Below are positions 18,567-27,750 of a DNA stretch of 64,000 nucleotides, one piece after another (within the stretch, counting starts at the first letter, position 1; each line of letters opens with the position of its first letter). A model generated the notes under the pieces. It did not search any database, was not told the origin of the DNA, and saw only the letters and a list, made by a program, of their open reading frames with translations. This DNA is from Bacillus methanolicus MGA3. GTDB lineage: Bacteria; Bacillota; Bacilli; Bacillales; Cytobacillaceae. A program made the translations under genes and the position numbers. The stretch is from NCBI RefSeq assembly GCF_000724485.1, contig NZ_CP007739.1, positions 3,008,001 to 3,072,000 on the forward strand. Direction: 5' to 3'.

Positions 18567-18740
18567 TGAGTTCACTTTCCTTTCTAATCAAAAAGAGGCA
18601 TCTCATTCTTCCACTACGTAAAAATTAATTCCGAGCCTGTTTGTATCCTTGAATCACTAAAATAATAATATTTTATGATGATACTAATTGGTTAATAATT
18701 GTTAATTTTCTGTAAAAAATTAAAACAAAAAAATTCCTAC

Positions 18741-19196
18741 CTATTTATAGTCCCAAAGAACTTTCCATTCATTTTTTTCCTTTGCAACAAAAACATCCTG
18801 CTGTAGTTTAAAATTTCCGTATTTGCTTTTAAAAGATTGAGTGACAGGGATTTTATATACGATCTTCATGGGAGAAGATCCTTGAGCCATTTTCCAATTC
18901 TTTATTTTTTCTGGTTTCCCCAGTGTATAATCAAATGTTTCCACACCGAAATGATTCATAAATACATGGGCACGGTCTTGTATGTAAAGTCCTTTATCAA
19001 ATTTTTCTTTCATGGATGAATGAAATAGATTCCATGATTTAGAGAATTCTCCTTCCTGCTCGTAACGATAGAATTTATCGACAACTTCTTTTGCTTGGCC
19101 CCCGGGTGAAAAAAATATAATTCTAACTAATAAAGAACATAAAATGAGAACTAATATGATCACGATTAGAAATCTATATGAAAACTTTCCAGACAT
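18741..19196 (-). CDS. membrane-anchored small extracellular protein, unknown function
   Basis: 151 residues: one N-terminal membrane anchor (FLIVIILVLILCSLLVRIIFF), then a domain of about 110 residues (AKEVVDKFYRYEQEGEFSKS ... LLWDYK-like end) resembling the NTF2-like folds common in anchored proteins of bacilli. There is no catalytic motif. It is flanked by AT-rich intergenic DNA on both sides and is probably transcribed alone. Function unknown. Confidence 0.7.
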   Translation of the reverse strand: MSGKFSYRFLIVIILVLILCSLLVRIIFFSPGGQAKEVVDKFYRYEQEGEFSKSWNLFHSSMKEKFDKGLYIQDRAHVFMNHFGVETFDYTLGKPEKIKNWKMAQGSSPMKIVYKIPVTQSFKSKYGNFKLQQDVFVAKEKNEWKVLWDYK

Positions 19197-19526
19197 TTTG
19201 AGCCTCGCTCCTTTAATAATGAGATTATTAAAGGATATGTGGCTGCTATTGAATTATTGAGCAGAATTTCAAAGATTAAAGCTCAATCTAAACCCATTTG
19301 GATCTGAGAAAAATGTTTCTCCGTAGTATGGTCAATTCGAACTGGTTCCACTTTAAATTATTGGAATATTTTACGAAAAAAGAGAAAAATGTTGAAAAAT
19401 GATTGTAATTGCGATGATGTTTGTTTATCATTATAATAGAAATATTTGCCTATTTAACCAGTTTATTATTTTCCTATAACTGTTATCGATTTTAACAACT
19501 ATAACTTGCTTAGGCGGTAATATAAA
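19197..19526. other. intergenic with promoter and possible gene debris
   Basis: About 330 bases between divergent genes. It holds the predicted promoter of the DUF5317 gene and, on the minus strand at 19269-19331, a short frame that resembles the end of a glyoxalase-type protein (see rejected items). Confidence 0.5.
19409..19437 (+). promoter_or_regulatory. probable sigma-A promoter
   Basis: TTGCGA and TATAAT separated by 17 bases, about 90 bases upstream of the DUF5317 gene. Confidence 0.6.
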
Positions 19527-20126
19527 ATGGTATTTGATGGCATCATATTATCGTTTATTGTTGGCTTTTTGCGAAAAGGGAATTTAAAAGCTATGTCACA
19601 GCTAAAAATAAAGTGGGGATGGGTCTTTCCGCTTTTATTGGCTATTCAATTTCTGATCTTTGCCTTTCAAAATGATGTCAAAATACTTGGACAGATAAGC
19701 GGATATATATATATCGTTGTTTATATTCTCGGAATGCTCTTTTTATTTATGAATCGGCACCACAAAGGATTTATGCTTATTTTAATCGGTGTGTTTCTAA
19801 ATTTTCTCGTAATGGCTGTAAATGGAGGAAGAATGCCTGTTTCTTTAGAGGCTGCATCTGTTTTGGAACCAGGGTATTTAAAAGCACTTAAAGAAGAATT
19901 ATACGCAAAGCACGCCATTTTAACTGAATCTACTAAGCTTGGGTTTTTGGGCGATATTATCCCATTAACGAAGCCTTATCCGCGGACCCAGATTATTAGC
20001 ATCGGCGATGTAATTATGAACATCGGAATCTTCTTTTTCATCCAGCATTTAATGCTCGATCATATTAAGGAAAAAAAGACTGCCGACGCCACCTCCACCA
20101 ATTTAAAAGGAGGTGAACCAAGATGA
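19527..20126 (+). CDS. DUF5317-like integral membrane protein
   Basis: 199 residues with five or six hydrophobic segments, and a central loop with NGGRMPVSLEAA and LGDIIPLTKPYP, which are features of the DUF5317 family. Function is unknown. The ribosome site is weak (AGGCGG). Its TGA stop overlaps the ATG of a 30-residue peptide gene (ATGA), so the two are translationally coupled. Confidence 0.75.
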   Translation: MVFDGIILSFIVGFLRKGNLKAMSQLKIKWGWVFPLLLAIQFLIFAFQNDVKILGQISGYIYIVVYILGMLFLFMNRHHKGFMLILIGVFLNFLVMAVNGGRMPVSLEAASVLEPGYLKALKEELYAKHAILTESTKLGFLGDIIPLTKPYPRTQIISIGDVIMNIGIFFFIQHLMLDHIKEKKTADATSTNLKGGEPR

Positions 20127-20215
20127 AGCGAGTTAAACTAACTGGCATTTTATATAATGCGATCATTATTGGCTCCTTAATTGTTGCTCTAACATCTGGA
20201 TGTAAACTAGTCTAA
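20123..20215 (+). CDS. small hydrophobic peptide coupled to the DUF5317 gene
   Basis: 30 residues: basic N-terminus (MKRVKLTG), one hydrophobic stretch (ILYNAIIIGSLIVAL) and a C-terminal cysteine (TSGCKLV). The ATG overlaps the upstream stop by four bases, and a near-perfect AAGGAGGTGA lies seven bases before it. A hairpin follows the stop. It is probably a single-pass membrane peptide; function unknown. Confidence 0.65.
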   Translation: MKRVKLTGILYNAIIIGSLIVALTSGCKLV

Positions 20216-20224
20216 TAACCTGAA

Positions 20225-20263
20225 AGAAGGGAGAAGTTGTTATTTCAATAACTTCTCCCTTCT
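20225..20263 (+). terminator. hairpin terminator
   Basis: Arms AGAAGGGAGAAGTT / AACTTCTCCCTTCT, ten bases after the small peptide gene. The T-run is weak. Confidence 0.7.
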
Positions 20264-20293
20264 AAATAGTTTATAAATGCGAGTGAATGTAAA

Positions 20294-22120
20294 ATGCAGG
20301 CATTAAAAAAAACATCTAATATTTATTTAATGATTGTTTCTTTTCTTGGGATTTCCTTATTTTTTTTAGTACACCATTTTCAATTCAACGCCTCATCTAA
20401 AATGGTGATCACTTTTGCTTTAATTGGAACTATTTTACTGCTAAATCATTATACAATCCTCATTCCACCAGAAGGAAATTCCCTTTCAATGGATTCTGCC
20501 ATTTACTTGGCAAGCATCTTTTTATTTGGGCTAGACCTTACATTGGATGTGCTATTTTTAAATTCAATCATCTATGCTTCATACCATAGGAAGGTTGTCT
20601 GGTGGAAGCATGTCTTTAATTTTTCCATTTATTTTTTGATGATTCTTTCATCCTATTATCTTTTTATCCTTTGCGGCGGCGTAGTTGGAGATATCAATAC
20701 AACGAACCTATTGCCATATATTCTTTCATTAAGCATGTATTTCATCCTAAATATGAGTCTTATGATTATTTATTTCTGGTTATCCGAAACCGAAAACTTG
20801 ATTAATATCATAAGAGGAATAATAAATAAATCCTTTTTAGTAAGCTATTTTAGCATCCTTTTACTTGCTATTATTCTTGGTATTTTAATTGATCAAAAGG
20901 GACTTTTTGGCCTGTTTTTGTTTGTTTGCATTGCAATGTTATTATCGATCGCGTTCAACCAGCACTTTCAACTGTTTCAAGCCATTTCGAATAAAGCTAA
21001 CAAGGATTATCTTACCGGATTAAATAATCATGGATACTTTAAAGAGGTATTGGAAAAAGAGGTTTCGTCTGCAAGGGAATCCGGACAGCCTTTAAGCATC
21101 GCCTTGCTTGATCTGGATGATTTTAAGAAATACAATGACTTATACGGCCATATTCAAGGAGATCATTTGCTTAAAGAGTTTGGCACTCTTTTAGAAACAG
21201 AGGTTCAAGCAAAAAATTATATCGCTGCCCGCTATGGAGGCGAAGAGTTTACTATTTTAATGCCAAATACGAATAGTTATGAAGCTTTATCCTTTTTGGA
21301 CAGATTGCGGAAAAAGGCAAATGACACCTATGTGGAAGGAGTGGAAGCACTTCCTTACGGGTGTTTGTCGTTTTCCGCAGGGATCGTCGAATATCAACAA
21401 GGGACCTATAACACATCTGAACTGCTGAACAAAGCGGATCAAGCGATGTACTTTTCAAAAGCTCAAGGAAAAAATATGGTACATATATTTAATGAACAAT
21501 CCGACTATTCGTTTGAAGAGTGTTTGTCAATTGAAAAAGAGCTTGAGGAAGCGGAACAACAATTAAAAATATTCCTTTCAAAAGATGTTTATACTTATCG
21601 TCATAGTAAACGAGTGTTCCAATATGCAGTCGATTTTTCGAGAAAACTTAATTTAAGTGATCATGAAAGGAAAATATTTACTTTAGGAGCATTAGTCCAT
21701 GATATTGGAAAGCTGGAAGTTCCTCGGGATATTTTAAATAAAAAAGGAAAGCTCGATCCGCATGAATGGGAAATAACAAAAAAGCATGTCATTTGGGGAA
21801 AAGAAATCATTTCAACGAACAAACAATTAGAGGAATTGATCCCATTAGTTGAGCTCCATCATGAACGCTACGACGGGAAAGGCTATCCATATGGATTAAA
21901 AGGAGAAAACATTCCAAAATTAGCCCGGCTTTTGTGCATCATTGACTCGTTTGATGCGATGACAACGGAAAGGCCTTACCAAAAAACAAAAACCTTTGAA
22001 GAAGCAATTCAAGAATTAAGGGCCTGCTCAGGGAATCAATTTGATCCAAAATATGTTGAACCATTTATTGAATTAATTGAGCAGCACTATCTCGTCAAAG
22101 AAGAAAAAGTTTTGACATAG
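20294..22120 (+). CDS. membrane GGDEF / HD-GYP cyclic-di-GMP enzyme
   Basis: 608 residues. About eight membrane helices (1-225) are followed by a GGDEF domain (about 235-395, active-site GGEEF in ARYGGEEFTIL). An HD-GYP domain is C-terminal (HDIGKLEVP, HHERYDGKGYP, IDSFDAMTTERPY). GGDEF domains make c-di-GMP and HD-GYP domains degrade it; both signature sites look intact. No RxxD inhibitory site is seen five residues before GGEEF, so product inhibition may be absent. The output could be the riboswitch predicted at 52505. The gene stands alone and ends in a strong bidirectional terminator. Confidence 0.9.
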   Translation: MQALKKTSNIYLMIVSFLGISLFFLVHHFQFNASSKMVITFALIGTILLLNHYTILIPPEGNSLSMDSAIYLASIFLFGLDLTLDVLFLNSIIYASYHRKVVWWKHVFNFSIYFLMILSSYYLFILCGGVVGDINTTNLLPYILSLSMYFILNMSLMIIYFWLSETENLINIIRGIINKSFLVSYFSILLLAIILGILIDQKGLFGLFLFVCIAMLLSIAFNQHFQLFQAISNKANKDYLTGLNNHGYFKEVLEKEVSSARESGQPLSIALLDLDDFKKYNDLYGHIQGDHLLKEFGTLLETEVQAKNYIAARYGGEEFTILMPNTNSYEALSFLDRLRKKANDTYVEGVEALPYGCLSFSAGIVEYQQGTYNTSELLNKADQAMYFSKAQGKNMVHIFNEQSDYSFEECLSIEKELEEAEQQLKIFLSKDVYTYRHSKRVFQYAVDFSRKLNLSDHERKIFTLGALVHDIGKLEVPRDILNKKGKLDPHEWEITKKHVIWGKEIISTNKQLEELIPLVELHHERYDGKGYPYGLKGENIPKLARLLCIIDSFDAMTTERPYQKTKTFEEAIQELRACSGNQFDPKYVEPFIELIEQHYLVKEEKVLT

Positions 22121-22132
22121 TTTAATAAACCA

Positions 22133-22161
22133 AACAAAAGAGCGGGAAACGCTCTTTTGTT
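22133..22161. terminator. bidirectional terminator
   Basis: Perfect arms AACAAAAGAGCG / CGCTCTTTTGTT with a 5-base loop, between the convergent GGDEF/HD-GYP and AhpD-like genes. Confidence 0.9.
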
Positions 22162-22197
22162 GTGACATCCACCTCTGTTCATGGCTAACTCTATCAA

Positions 22198-22854
22198 CTA
22201 TTCTTGATCATAAGAATTAAGCGCATTGACAGCATGGGCAAGGGCAGAACCTGCTTTTAATGCTGTTGCTACAAAAATGCTTTCTGCCAACTCTTCTTTC
22301 GTTGCCCCTTGTTTCTTTGCTCCGGTCGTATGTACATCAATGCAATACGGGCATCCTGTTGTATGAGCTACCGCTACCGCGATAAGTTCTTTTTCTTTTG
22401 CACTTAATACTCCATCTTTCATTGACTTTGAATCAAAATCAATGAAGGAAGCGAATGCATCACCCGATAACTTGGAAAACTCTTTAATTCTAGCAAAATA
22501 TTCTTTTTTGTATAGCTCCTGGTCTCCATGCCCATCATATGAATTTAACGCATTAACGCCATGAGCAAGCGCAGATCCTGCTTTCAAAGCAGTTGCTACC
22601 ATTATACTCTCTGCCATTTGTTCTTTCGTAACGCCAGCTTTTTTCGCATTTCCAACATGCAAATCAATGCAATACGGACAACCAGTTGTATGAGCAACCG
22701 CAATAGCAATCAATTCTTTGAATGATTTACTGAGTTTTCCCTCAGCAAGAGCTTTTTGGTCAAATTCTAAAAATGCACGGAAAGCCTCCGGTGCTAAATC
22801 TTTTAATTCGGGCAATCTAGAGAAGTAAGATTTTTGATACAAACTATCAGACAT
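22198..22854 (-). CDS. tandem-duplicated AhpD/carboxymuconolactone-decarboxylase-like protein
   Basis: 218 residues from the ATG at 22854, seven bases after AGGAGG. It consists of two near-identical halves, each with the AhpD signature TTGCPYCID(L/V)H and a nearby MAESI / LAESI helix. The CxxC in each copy suggests peroxidase-linked disulfide reductase activity; family members are usually single-domain proteins of about 110-180 residues that assemble as oligomers. The fused duplication probably mimics a dimer. No peroxiredoxin gene is adjacent. Confidence 0.85.
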   Translation of the reverse strand: MSDSLYQKSYFSRLPELKDLAPEAFRAFLEFDQKALAEGKLSKSFKELIAIAVAHTTGCPYCIDLHVGNAKKAGVTKEQMAESIMVATALKAGSALAHGVNALNSYDGHGDQELYKKEYFARIKEFSKLSGDAFASFIDFDSKSMKDGVLSAKEKELIAVAVAHTTGCPYCIDVHTTGAKKQGATKEELAESIFVATALKAGSALAHAVNALNSYDQE

Positions 22855-22943
22855 GATCATTCCTCCTAATTAAGTATTATATTATAATTATTATTATACT
22901 GAAAATAATGAAAAATAACCAATGAAATTTATGTTTGATTGAA

Positions 22944-22960
22944 GGGGCCAGGCCCTTTAC
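22944..22960. repeat. half REP-like sequence
   Basis: GGGGCCAGGCCCTTTAC matches one arm of the 11578-11623 palindrome. The partner arm is missing. Confidence 0.6.
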
Positions 22961-22996
22961 AAAAATGGGAGTGCTAAGCAGCATCTCCCATTTTTT
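22961..22996. terminator. bidirectional terminator
   Basis: AAAAATGGGAG / CTCCCATTTTT, about 85 bases beyond the sigma-factor stop. Confidence 0.8.
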
Positions 22997-23081
22997 GTGT
23001 TGGATGAAACAGCAAAACTCTAATATACGGTTTGCCGTTTACGAGTATTTTTATAGAATTGCGGCTAAAGGAAGACTGGTT

Positions 23082-23570
23082 TTACCGGCAGCTTTTCAAA
23101 CTCTCTCTCAATTTTTCTTTCGCTCCTTTCCGCCAGCTTTTAACGGCTGAAACGGACACATTTTCTTTCTCCGCGATTTCTTTGATCGTCAATCCGTCCA
23201 AGAAAGTGTACAATACCCATTTTGTTTGGTTTGGGGTCAATGGCTCACAATACGACAATAAAAAATTGACTTCAAAGGGATCTTCGGTAATTGGGTCTAC
23301 AATAAACTCCCAAAACTCTTCCTTTGGATAGATGTTCCGTTCTTCATGCTTGTTTGCTTTCGTCAATTCCGTCATAAACTTTCCTTTTATATACGTATAA
23401 GCGTAATTTGTGAAGTTACCTTTCTCAGGATTAAATCTCTGGCTCGCTTCCCATAAGGAAATCAATCCAAGCTGAAAAAATTCCTCTTTATTTTTGTAAA
23501 TATTTGCAGTGAAAATGAGTTTGTGAATCATTGGTTCATATTGCCTTGCTAACTGCTCAAAGCTTTCCAT
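23082..23570 (-). CDS. sigma-70 family RNA polymerase sigma factor (ECF-size)
   Basis: 162 residues with sigma region 2 (EEFFQLGLISLWEASQRF, FTNYAYTYIKGKF) and a region 4 helix-turn-helix (LDGLTIKEIAEKENVSVSAV). It lacks regions 1 and 3 and no anti-sigma gene is adjacent. It resembles the small orphan sigma factors of bacilli; the regulon cannot be read from here. The start follows AAAGGATC eight bases upstream. It shares direction with the chemoreceptor gene but is separated from it by a terminator. Confidence 0.85.
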   Translation of the reverse strand: MESFEQLARQYEPMIHKLIFTANIYKNKEEFFQLGLISLWEASQRFNPEKGNFTNYAYTYIKGKFMTELTKANKHEERNIYPKEEFWEFIVDPITEDPFEVNFLLSYCEPLTPNQTKWVLYTFLDGLTIKEIAEKENVSVSAVKSWRKGAKEKLRESLKSCR

Positions 23571-23924
23571 TATAAGATCCTTTCAGGAAAGCGCGCTTTC
23601 TCTTATATTCCCGGGTAGCTATACCATAACGTCGTCAAAATTTTTTATCGAACCGAGAAAATTTGATTTTTGAGCCGAAAAAAGGCGTATTTTATCCTTT
23701 TTCACAAGGCAAAATGTTAATTTTCGAAATAAAAAACGAGTCAATTCCTGAAAAATCGCATATTTTTTTAAAATTACAACAATTCTTTTTTTGAATATTA
23801 AAAGCCGTATTGTTAAGGCAGATTCATAAAAAAAACCGCTTCTCAACGGAAGCGGCTCTTAATCCTGCGGCAGTTGTTAAAGCCAAAAATAGTGCATTTA
23901 GATTCATAAGTTTTTCCATGTATA
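23571..23924. other. intergenic region upstream of the sigma-factor gene
   Basis: About 350 AT-rich bases. It contains the chemoreceptor terminator, a 14-base palindrome GAAAGCGCGCTTTC (23587-23600) close to the sigma-factor start, and presumably that gene's promoter. Short frames here look like chance. Confidence 0.5.
23836..23855 (-). terminator. rho-independent terminator of the chemoreceptor gene
   Basis: CCGCTTC / GAAGCGG hairpin. On the minus strand it is followed by eight T. Confidence 0.9.
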
Positions 23925-25637
23925 TCACTCAATCTTAAATTGTCTGACGAGGGATTCCAGTTCTTCTGCCATTTGGGCAAGGGATTTTGCCGAAGCATGA
24001 ATTTCCTCCATTGAAGCAAGCTGTTCCTCGGTTGACGTTGCAACTTCTTCAAAACTAGCTGCATTTTTTTGGCCAAGCAACGCAATTTCAGAGGCGGATG
24101 AAGATACTTCTTCCACACTTGCTGTAATTTGCTGAACGGTTGCCGTTATTTCTTCAATTTGCGGGGTGATATTTCGGGTTTTGTCTAAAATCTGCATAAA
24201 CTTATTCGATGTTTCAACCGAGACTTTAACGCCTTTCTCTGCATTATTCATAATTTCACTCATAGTCTGAACAGATTCTTCTGTATCTTCTTGAATACTA
24301 TTAATTAAATCTGCAATCAATTTCGTTGAAGTTTGCGATTGTTCAGCTAATTTTCTTACTTCCTCAGCTACTACTGCAAACCCTTTTCCGTGTTCTCCCG
24401 CTCTAGCTGCTTCAATAGCTGCATTTAAAGCTAAAAGATTGGTTTGATCAGCAATCCCGCTTATGACATCCAGTATTTTTCCTATTTCTTGAGAGCGGTG
24501 TGAAAGGGAATGAATAACTTCATTGGATTTACGAATCGATTCATGGATCGACCTCATTTGAGCTAAATTGTTTTCCACAAATTGGCCGCCTTCTTCTGCC
24601 TCTTTTTCGCTTTCTCTCGCTAATTCTGAAACAGTTGCTGATTTTTCGGCTATTCGTAAAAATCCTTCAAGTGCGTCCTTCAGTGCATCTGCATTTTGAT
24701 CGAGTTTGTTTGTTGAATTTTCGGCTGCGCTTGCTATTTCTTGAACGGCAGATGATACATGTTCTGATGTTGAAATTGTTTGGTCCGCACTTGCAGTCAG
24801 TTCTTCTGATGCAATGGCAACTTGATGTGAGCTTTCATTTACAGTAAGAAGGATTCTTTGCAAACTTTGGATCATGTTATTAAAAGATGCTGTCAATGCA
24901 CCAAATTCATCCTTTGATTGGTAGGTTCCTTTTACGGTAAGGTCTCCTTTCTCCGCCTTAGAGAGCAAGTTCTTCAGTTCTTCCGTTGGTTTTACAATCA
25001 TTCTTGTGATCAAGATCCCAACTACTATTGAAAAGATAAGCGCTGTTGCAATGACAATACCTAAAATAATGGTTGCATTTCTCAAATCTTGCTTATTTTG
25101 AAAATTCGTTTGTCCGGCGATCTTTTCATTCAGTTCCCCTAATTTGGCTAGCATAGCATTTGCTTTGGTGCGTTGTGGAGCAACTTTTTCTATATAAAGC
25201 TTGTAAGCTTCGTCATTTCGATTAAGTTCAGCCAACTGAATGACTTCTTCTCTGAAACTTCGAAGCCGTTTCATGTTTAGTTTATAGTAGTCAAGCATTT
25301 TTCTTGTTTCAGCAGTCATATGTGTATTCTCGTATTGCTTAATTAATGAATCGATTTCTTTTACCTCAGAGTCAATCATTCTTTTCAACAGCACTTTCCG
25401 TGCAAAATCCTTGGTAATCATAAGTTCTAAAGTATAAGAATCAAGAGCGCGGTTATTAATTCTAATTTGTCCTATCCATTGAATTGGCATCAAGTTTTCT
25501 TTATACGTATATTCTGATTTCCGAGCCATTTCTCTTACATAATTTACTCCAACTGCTCCTACCACTCCTAATGAAAGAGCGGAAATGATCAGTAAGATTA
25601 ACAATTTTTGATAGATTCTTAGATTCCGCAATATCAT
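23925..25637 (-). CDS. methyl-accepting chemotaxis protein
   Basis: 570 residues from the ATG at 25637, 11 bases after AAAGGAG; an in-frame ATG at 25658 overlaps that site. It has an N-terminal membrane helix, a four-helix-bundle type extracellular sensor (about 35-190), a second membrane helix (about 190-212), a HAMP domain, then a long signalling coil. The conserved hairpin tip ([20 protein letters not shown] ... [14 protein letters not shown]) is intact. It senses an unknown ligand and signals to CheA. Monocistronic. Confidence 0.93.
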   Translation of the reverse strand: MILRNLRIYQKLLILLIISALSLGVVGAVGVNYVREMARKSEYTYKENLMPIQWIGQIRINNRALDSYTLELMITKDFARKVLLKRMIDSEVKEIDSLIKQYENTHMTAETRKMLDYYKLNMKRLRSFREEVIQLAELNRNDEAYKLYIEKVAPQRTKANAMLAKLGELNEKIAGQTNFQNKQDLRNATIILGIVIATALIFSIVVGILITRMIVKPTEELKNLLSKAEKGDLTVKGTYQSKDEFGALTASFNNMIQSLQRILLTVNESSHQVAIASEELTASADQTISTSEHVSSAVQEIASAAENSTNKLDQNADALKDALEGFLRIAEKSATVSELARESEKEAEEGGQFVENNLAQMRSIHESIRKSNEVIHSLSHRSQEIGKILDVISGIADQTNLLALNAAIEAARAGEHGKGFAVVAEEVRKLAEQSQTSTKLIADLINSIQEDTEESVQTMSEIMNNAEKGVKVSVETSNKFMQILDKTRNITPQIEEITATVQQITASVEEVSSSASEIALLGQKNAASFEEVATSTEEQLASMEEIHASAKSLAQMAEELESLVRQFKIE

Positions 25638-25888
25638 ATAAAATAGTTCTCCTTTCATTTTTCTAAATGATTATCTAGCTGCATCAATTTCAATTAGTAT
25701 TTTCTACCTAACAGTGTGAAAATTGTCATATATTGTTGAATTATACCATATTAGATCGATGAAAGATGTTGGGGTAATGTTAAATCACCATTAAAAATAT
25801 GATAATGACAAAGAAGAATTCCTGGTATGATACAGAGATTCCACTCGGAAGCATTCGTCTTGAGGAAATTACTAACTCAAATTGGCAA

Positions 25889-25939
25889 AAAAAAACGCGG
25901 AAGCCAAACAACAACTCGTTGTAGCTTCCCCGTTTTTTT
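25889..25939. terminator. bidirectional hairpin terminator
   Basis: AAAACGCGGAAGC pairs with GCTTCCCCGTTTT (one bulge); the inner CAAC/GTTG also pairs. There are A-runs before and T-runs after. Confidence 0.8.
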
Positions 25940-25991
25940 ATTTTAGGACCGTAAAAAGCTGTCTGGCTGCTTTTATGAAGGCAAAAATTTA

Positions 25992-26011
25992 TTAATCAAA
26001 CGTTTGATTAA
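25992..26011. promoter_or_regulatory. perfect palindrome, likely regulator binding site
   Basis: TTAATCAAACGTTTGATTAA. The same 20 bases occur again at 44746-44765. The shape (no loop, AT-rich arms) suggests a protein operator, possibly TetR-type, rather than an RNA hairpin. Confidence 0.5.
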
Positions 26012-26130
26012 AAAGGAGAACATACCTGTGGTTATAGTTATGTATAACGATCAGCATAAAAGAGGCAAAAATAACAAAAGCCCATAAATTTTTCAAAAAT
26101 AAAAATCTACCCGTTTTTTTAAGATTACAT

Positions 26131-26601
26131 TTAAGTATGGACAGGTGAGGAAAAACGGAACTTTGTATATGCCGTACGGTGAAGTTGTTTTTGAAGGGCA
26201 TAATAAGAAATGTCAAGATGCAGTCGGGATTGATTGGAAAATACAATAATGGAACCTTGGCGGTGTTTTCCAGGTAAAATTCGTTTTACATGGTTGTGAA
26301 AAATCCATTGACAATCAAAAGATCTTGGCGATTCCGTTGGGAAAGCATACATATCCAGCTGCGGGTTAACCGGTACAGGAATTTTATTTTGGGTTCCGGT
26401 CAAGTAAACAACTGCCCGTTTCCTTCCTTCATAGGTTGATCCGCCTTCAAGGCAAGCATCCTTTATTAGTTGAATAGGAGTTCTGACAGAATATAGTACA
26501 TCATTTGTCTCAAGGATTTTACTTGCATACTTTTCATCTCTTATAGGCAAAACGGCCATCGTATTCGGATTTAATTCATAATGAACCGCTTCCTTCGCCA
26601 T
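26131..26601 (-). CDS. comK: competence transcription factor ComK, short form
   Basis: 156 residues from the ATG at 26601, seven bases after AAGGAGG. It aligns along its length with Bacillus ComK: Y-x-[LV]-N-x-x-T-x-AVLP, GGSTYEGRK, VPVNPQ, AFPTESPRS, WIFHNHVK and RTAYTKF are the conserved blocks. ComK activates competence genes by binding AAAA-N5-TTTT boxes. The B. subtilis protein is about 192 residues; this one stops right after TKFRFSSPVHT and lacks the C-terminal 35 or so residues, which in B. subtilis contribute to activation. No continuation is found in other frames downstream. It may be a natural short paralogue or a damaged gene. Confidence 0.85.
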   Translation of the reverse strand: MAKEAVHYELNPNTMAVLPIRDEKYASKILETNDVLYSVRTPIQLIKDACLEGGSTYEGRKRAVVYLTGTQNKIPVPVNPQLDMYAFPTESPRSFDCQWIFHNHVKRILPGKHRQGSIIVFSNQSRLHLDISYYALQKQLHRTAYTKFRFSSPVHT

Positions 26602-26896
26602 TATTTTTCCTCCTTTTCTTCTAAAATATGACATATATACTATATTATTTCCAGAATAATCAAAATGTATATATTTGTCAATTACAATTTTACTATTAAA
26701 AAATAGTTCTTAACATAATTCTGGATATTTGAGAAGAATTTACAATCAGTCTATTGAATTTCAACATGACGTCTGGTAAAATTTGCACGAAATAACTATA
26801 GGTAAATAGTTATGGACTATTTTTCCTTAATTGTTTTATTATAGTAACACATCTAGTTCTTTAGATTTATGAATTTTTATAGAAAGAGGGTCATTA
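26602..26896. other. divergent region between comK and the 26897 gene
   Basis: About 295 bases holding the comK promoter and an inverted repeat ATAACTAT / ATAGTTAT (26792-26813). The promoter of the plus-strand gene should also lie here. Confidence 0.5.
26653..26681 (-). promoter_or_regulatory. probable comK promoter
   Basis: On the minus strand TTGACA and TATTCT are 17 bases apart, ending about 50 bases before the comK start. Confidence 0.65.
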
Positions 26897-27730
26897 GTGA
26901 AAAAAGTTGTCATTTCATTCATTTGCTTTATATTAGTCGGCGTTGGTGCTTTTTTTAGTTATGAGTATTTTTTCAAAAAAAATACTGCAACGCTTGCTTC
27001 TAAGCAACAAACAGCTGATGAAAAAACATCTAACGAAGATGAAACAGCTAAATTGGCCAGTCCGCTGACCGAAGAAGAAGCGACCGCCACTTTTAGAAAG
27101 CTCTACGACAAGCTTATGAACAGAATTGATGAGCTGGGGCAAGAAAACGGTTGGTCTTCATCAAGTAATCCTGCAGATCTAGAAACTTTGCAAAAAGGAA
27201 TCGAACCATACGCTTCCAAGAAATTCAGAGAAGCGATTCTTCCAAATATAATCGAAGACCTTTATTGCGAATGTGATTCCTTTGTGATGCCTCACCCTGA
27301 TTTAGATATTCGATTGAAGCTAGTTGAGAGCAAACCAGACTATTTTAAAGTCAGGACTGTAGATCTCGCAGACGAAATATCCGAAGGAGAGCAAATCTTC
27401 TTTACTGTCAAAAAGGAAAATGAAAAATGGAAATTAGACTCTTTTAACCAAATTCAAGCTATCGATAAGCCGCTAAATATCACAAAAGAAGAAGCAGAAA
27501 AATACATAAAAACAATTTATCCGTCAGCGAAGTATTTGAAAGAAGTGCGACTGGGAAACACCGAAAATTCGGATAAGTTTGATTATGATAATGGCAAATG
27601 GTTTCTATTTTATATAAAAGAAATTGACAATGTATATGCAGTATCTGTTAACGATGGAAGTATTCTTTATGACGTTCCGGAAGATGTTATTCCCAACTTT
27701 ATCAAGTTAGAAGACAATTCAACTTATTAA
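26897..27730 (+). CDS. membrane-anchored extracellular protein, unknown function
   Basis: 277 residues: an N-terminal membrane anchor (VVISFICFILVGVGAFFSY), a low-complexity linker rich in T/E/K, then about 210 residues with ADLETLQKGIEPYASKKFR, LYCECDSFVMPHPDLDIRL and VKKENEKWKLDSF. It resembles the anchored stress-linked proteins of bacilli but I cannot name a family. Cysteines in CECD could bind metal or pair. The gene has its own upstream region, and a REP-like palindrome follows the stop. Confidence 0.65.
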   Translation: MKKVVISFICFILVGVGAFFSYEYFFKKNTATLASKQQTADEKTSNEDETAKLASPLTEEEATATFRKLYDKLMNRIDELGQENGWSSSSNPADLETLQKGIEPYASKKFREAILPNIIEDLYCECDSFVMPHPDLDIRLKLVESKPDYFKVRTVDLADEISEGEQIFFTVKKENEKWKLDSFNQIQAIDKPLNITKEEAEKYIKTIYPSAKYLKEVRLGNTENSDKFDYDNGKWFLFYIKEIDNVYAVSVNDGSILYDVPEDVIPNFIKLEDNSTY

Positions 27731-27750
27731 AAATACACATCATTTAAGAA

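Larger units (their letters stand above)
25638..26130. other. intergenic between chemoreceptor and comK genes
   Basis: About 490 bases holding a strong hairpin (25889-25939) and a 20-base perfect palindrome (25992-26011) followed by an AAAAGGAGAA ribosome-site-like sequence with no substantial frame after it. AT-rich otherwise. Confidence 0.5.

Noticed and set aside
19269..19331. Minus-strand frame reading YYGETFFSDPNGFRLSFNL then stop, like the end of a glyoxalase/VOC protein.
   Set aside because: Only about 20 residues with an upstream stop; too short to call a pseudogene without a search.
23619..23846. Minus-strand 75-codon frame between the chemoreceptor and sigma-factor genes.
   Set aside because: No ribosome site, AT-rich composition, and it overlaps the chemoreceptor terminator.
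25992..26246. Minus-strand frame of 84 codons overlapping the comK 3' end, considered as a frameshifted ComK tail.
   Set aside because: Its sequence does not resemble the ComK C-terminus and its composition looks like AT-rich noise.
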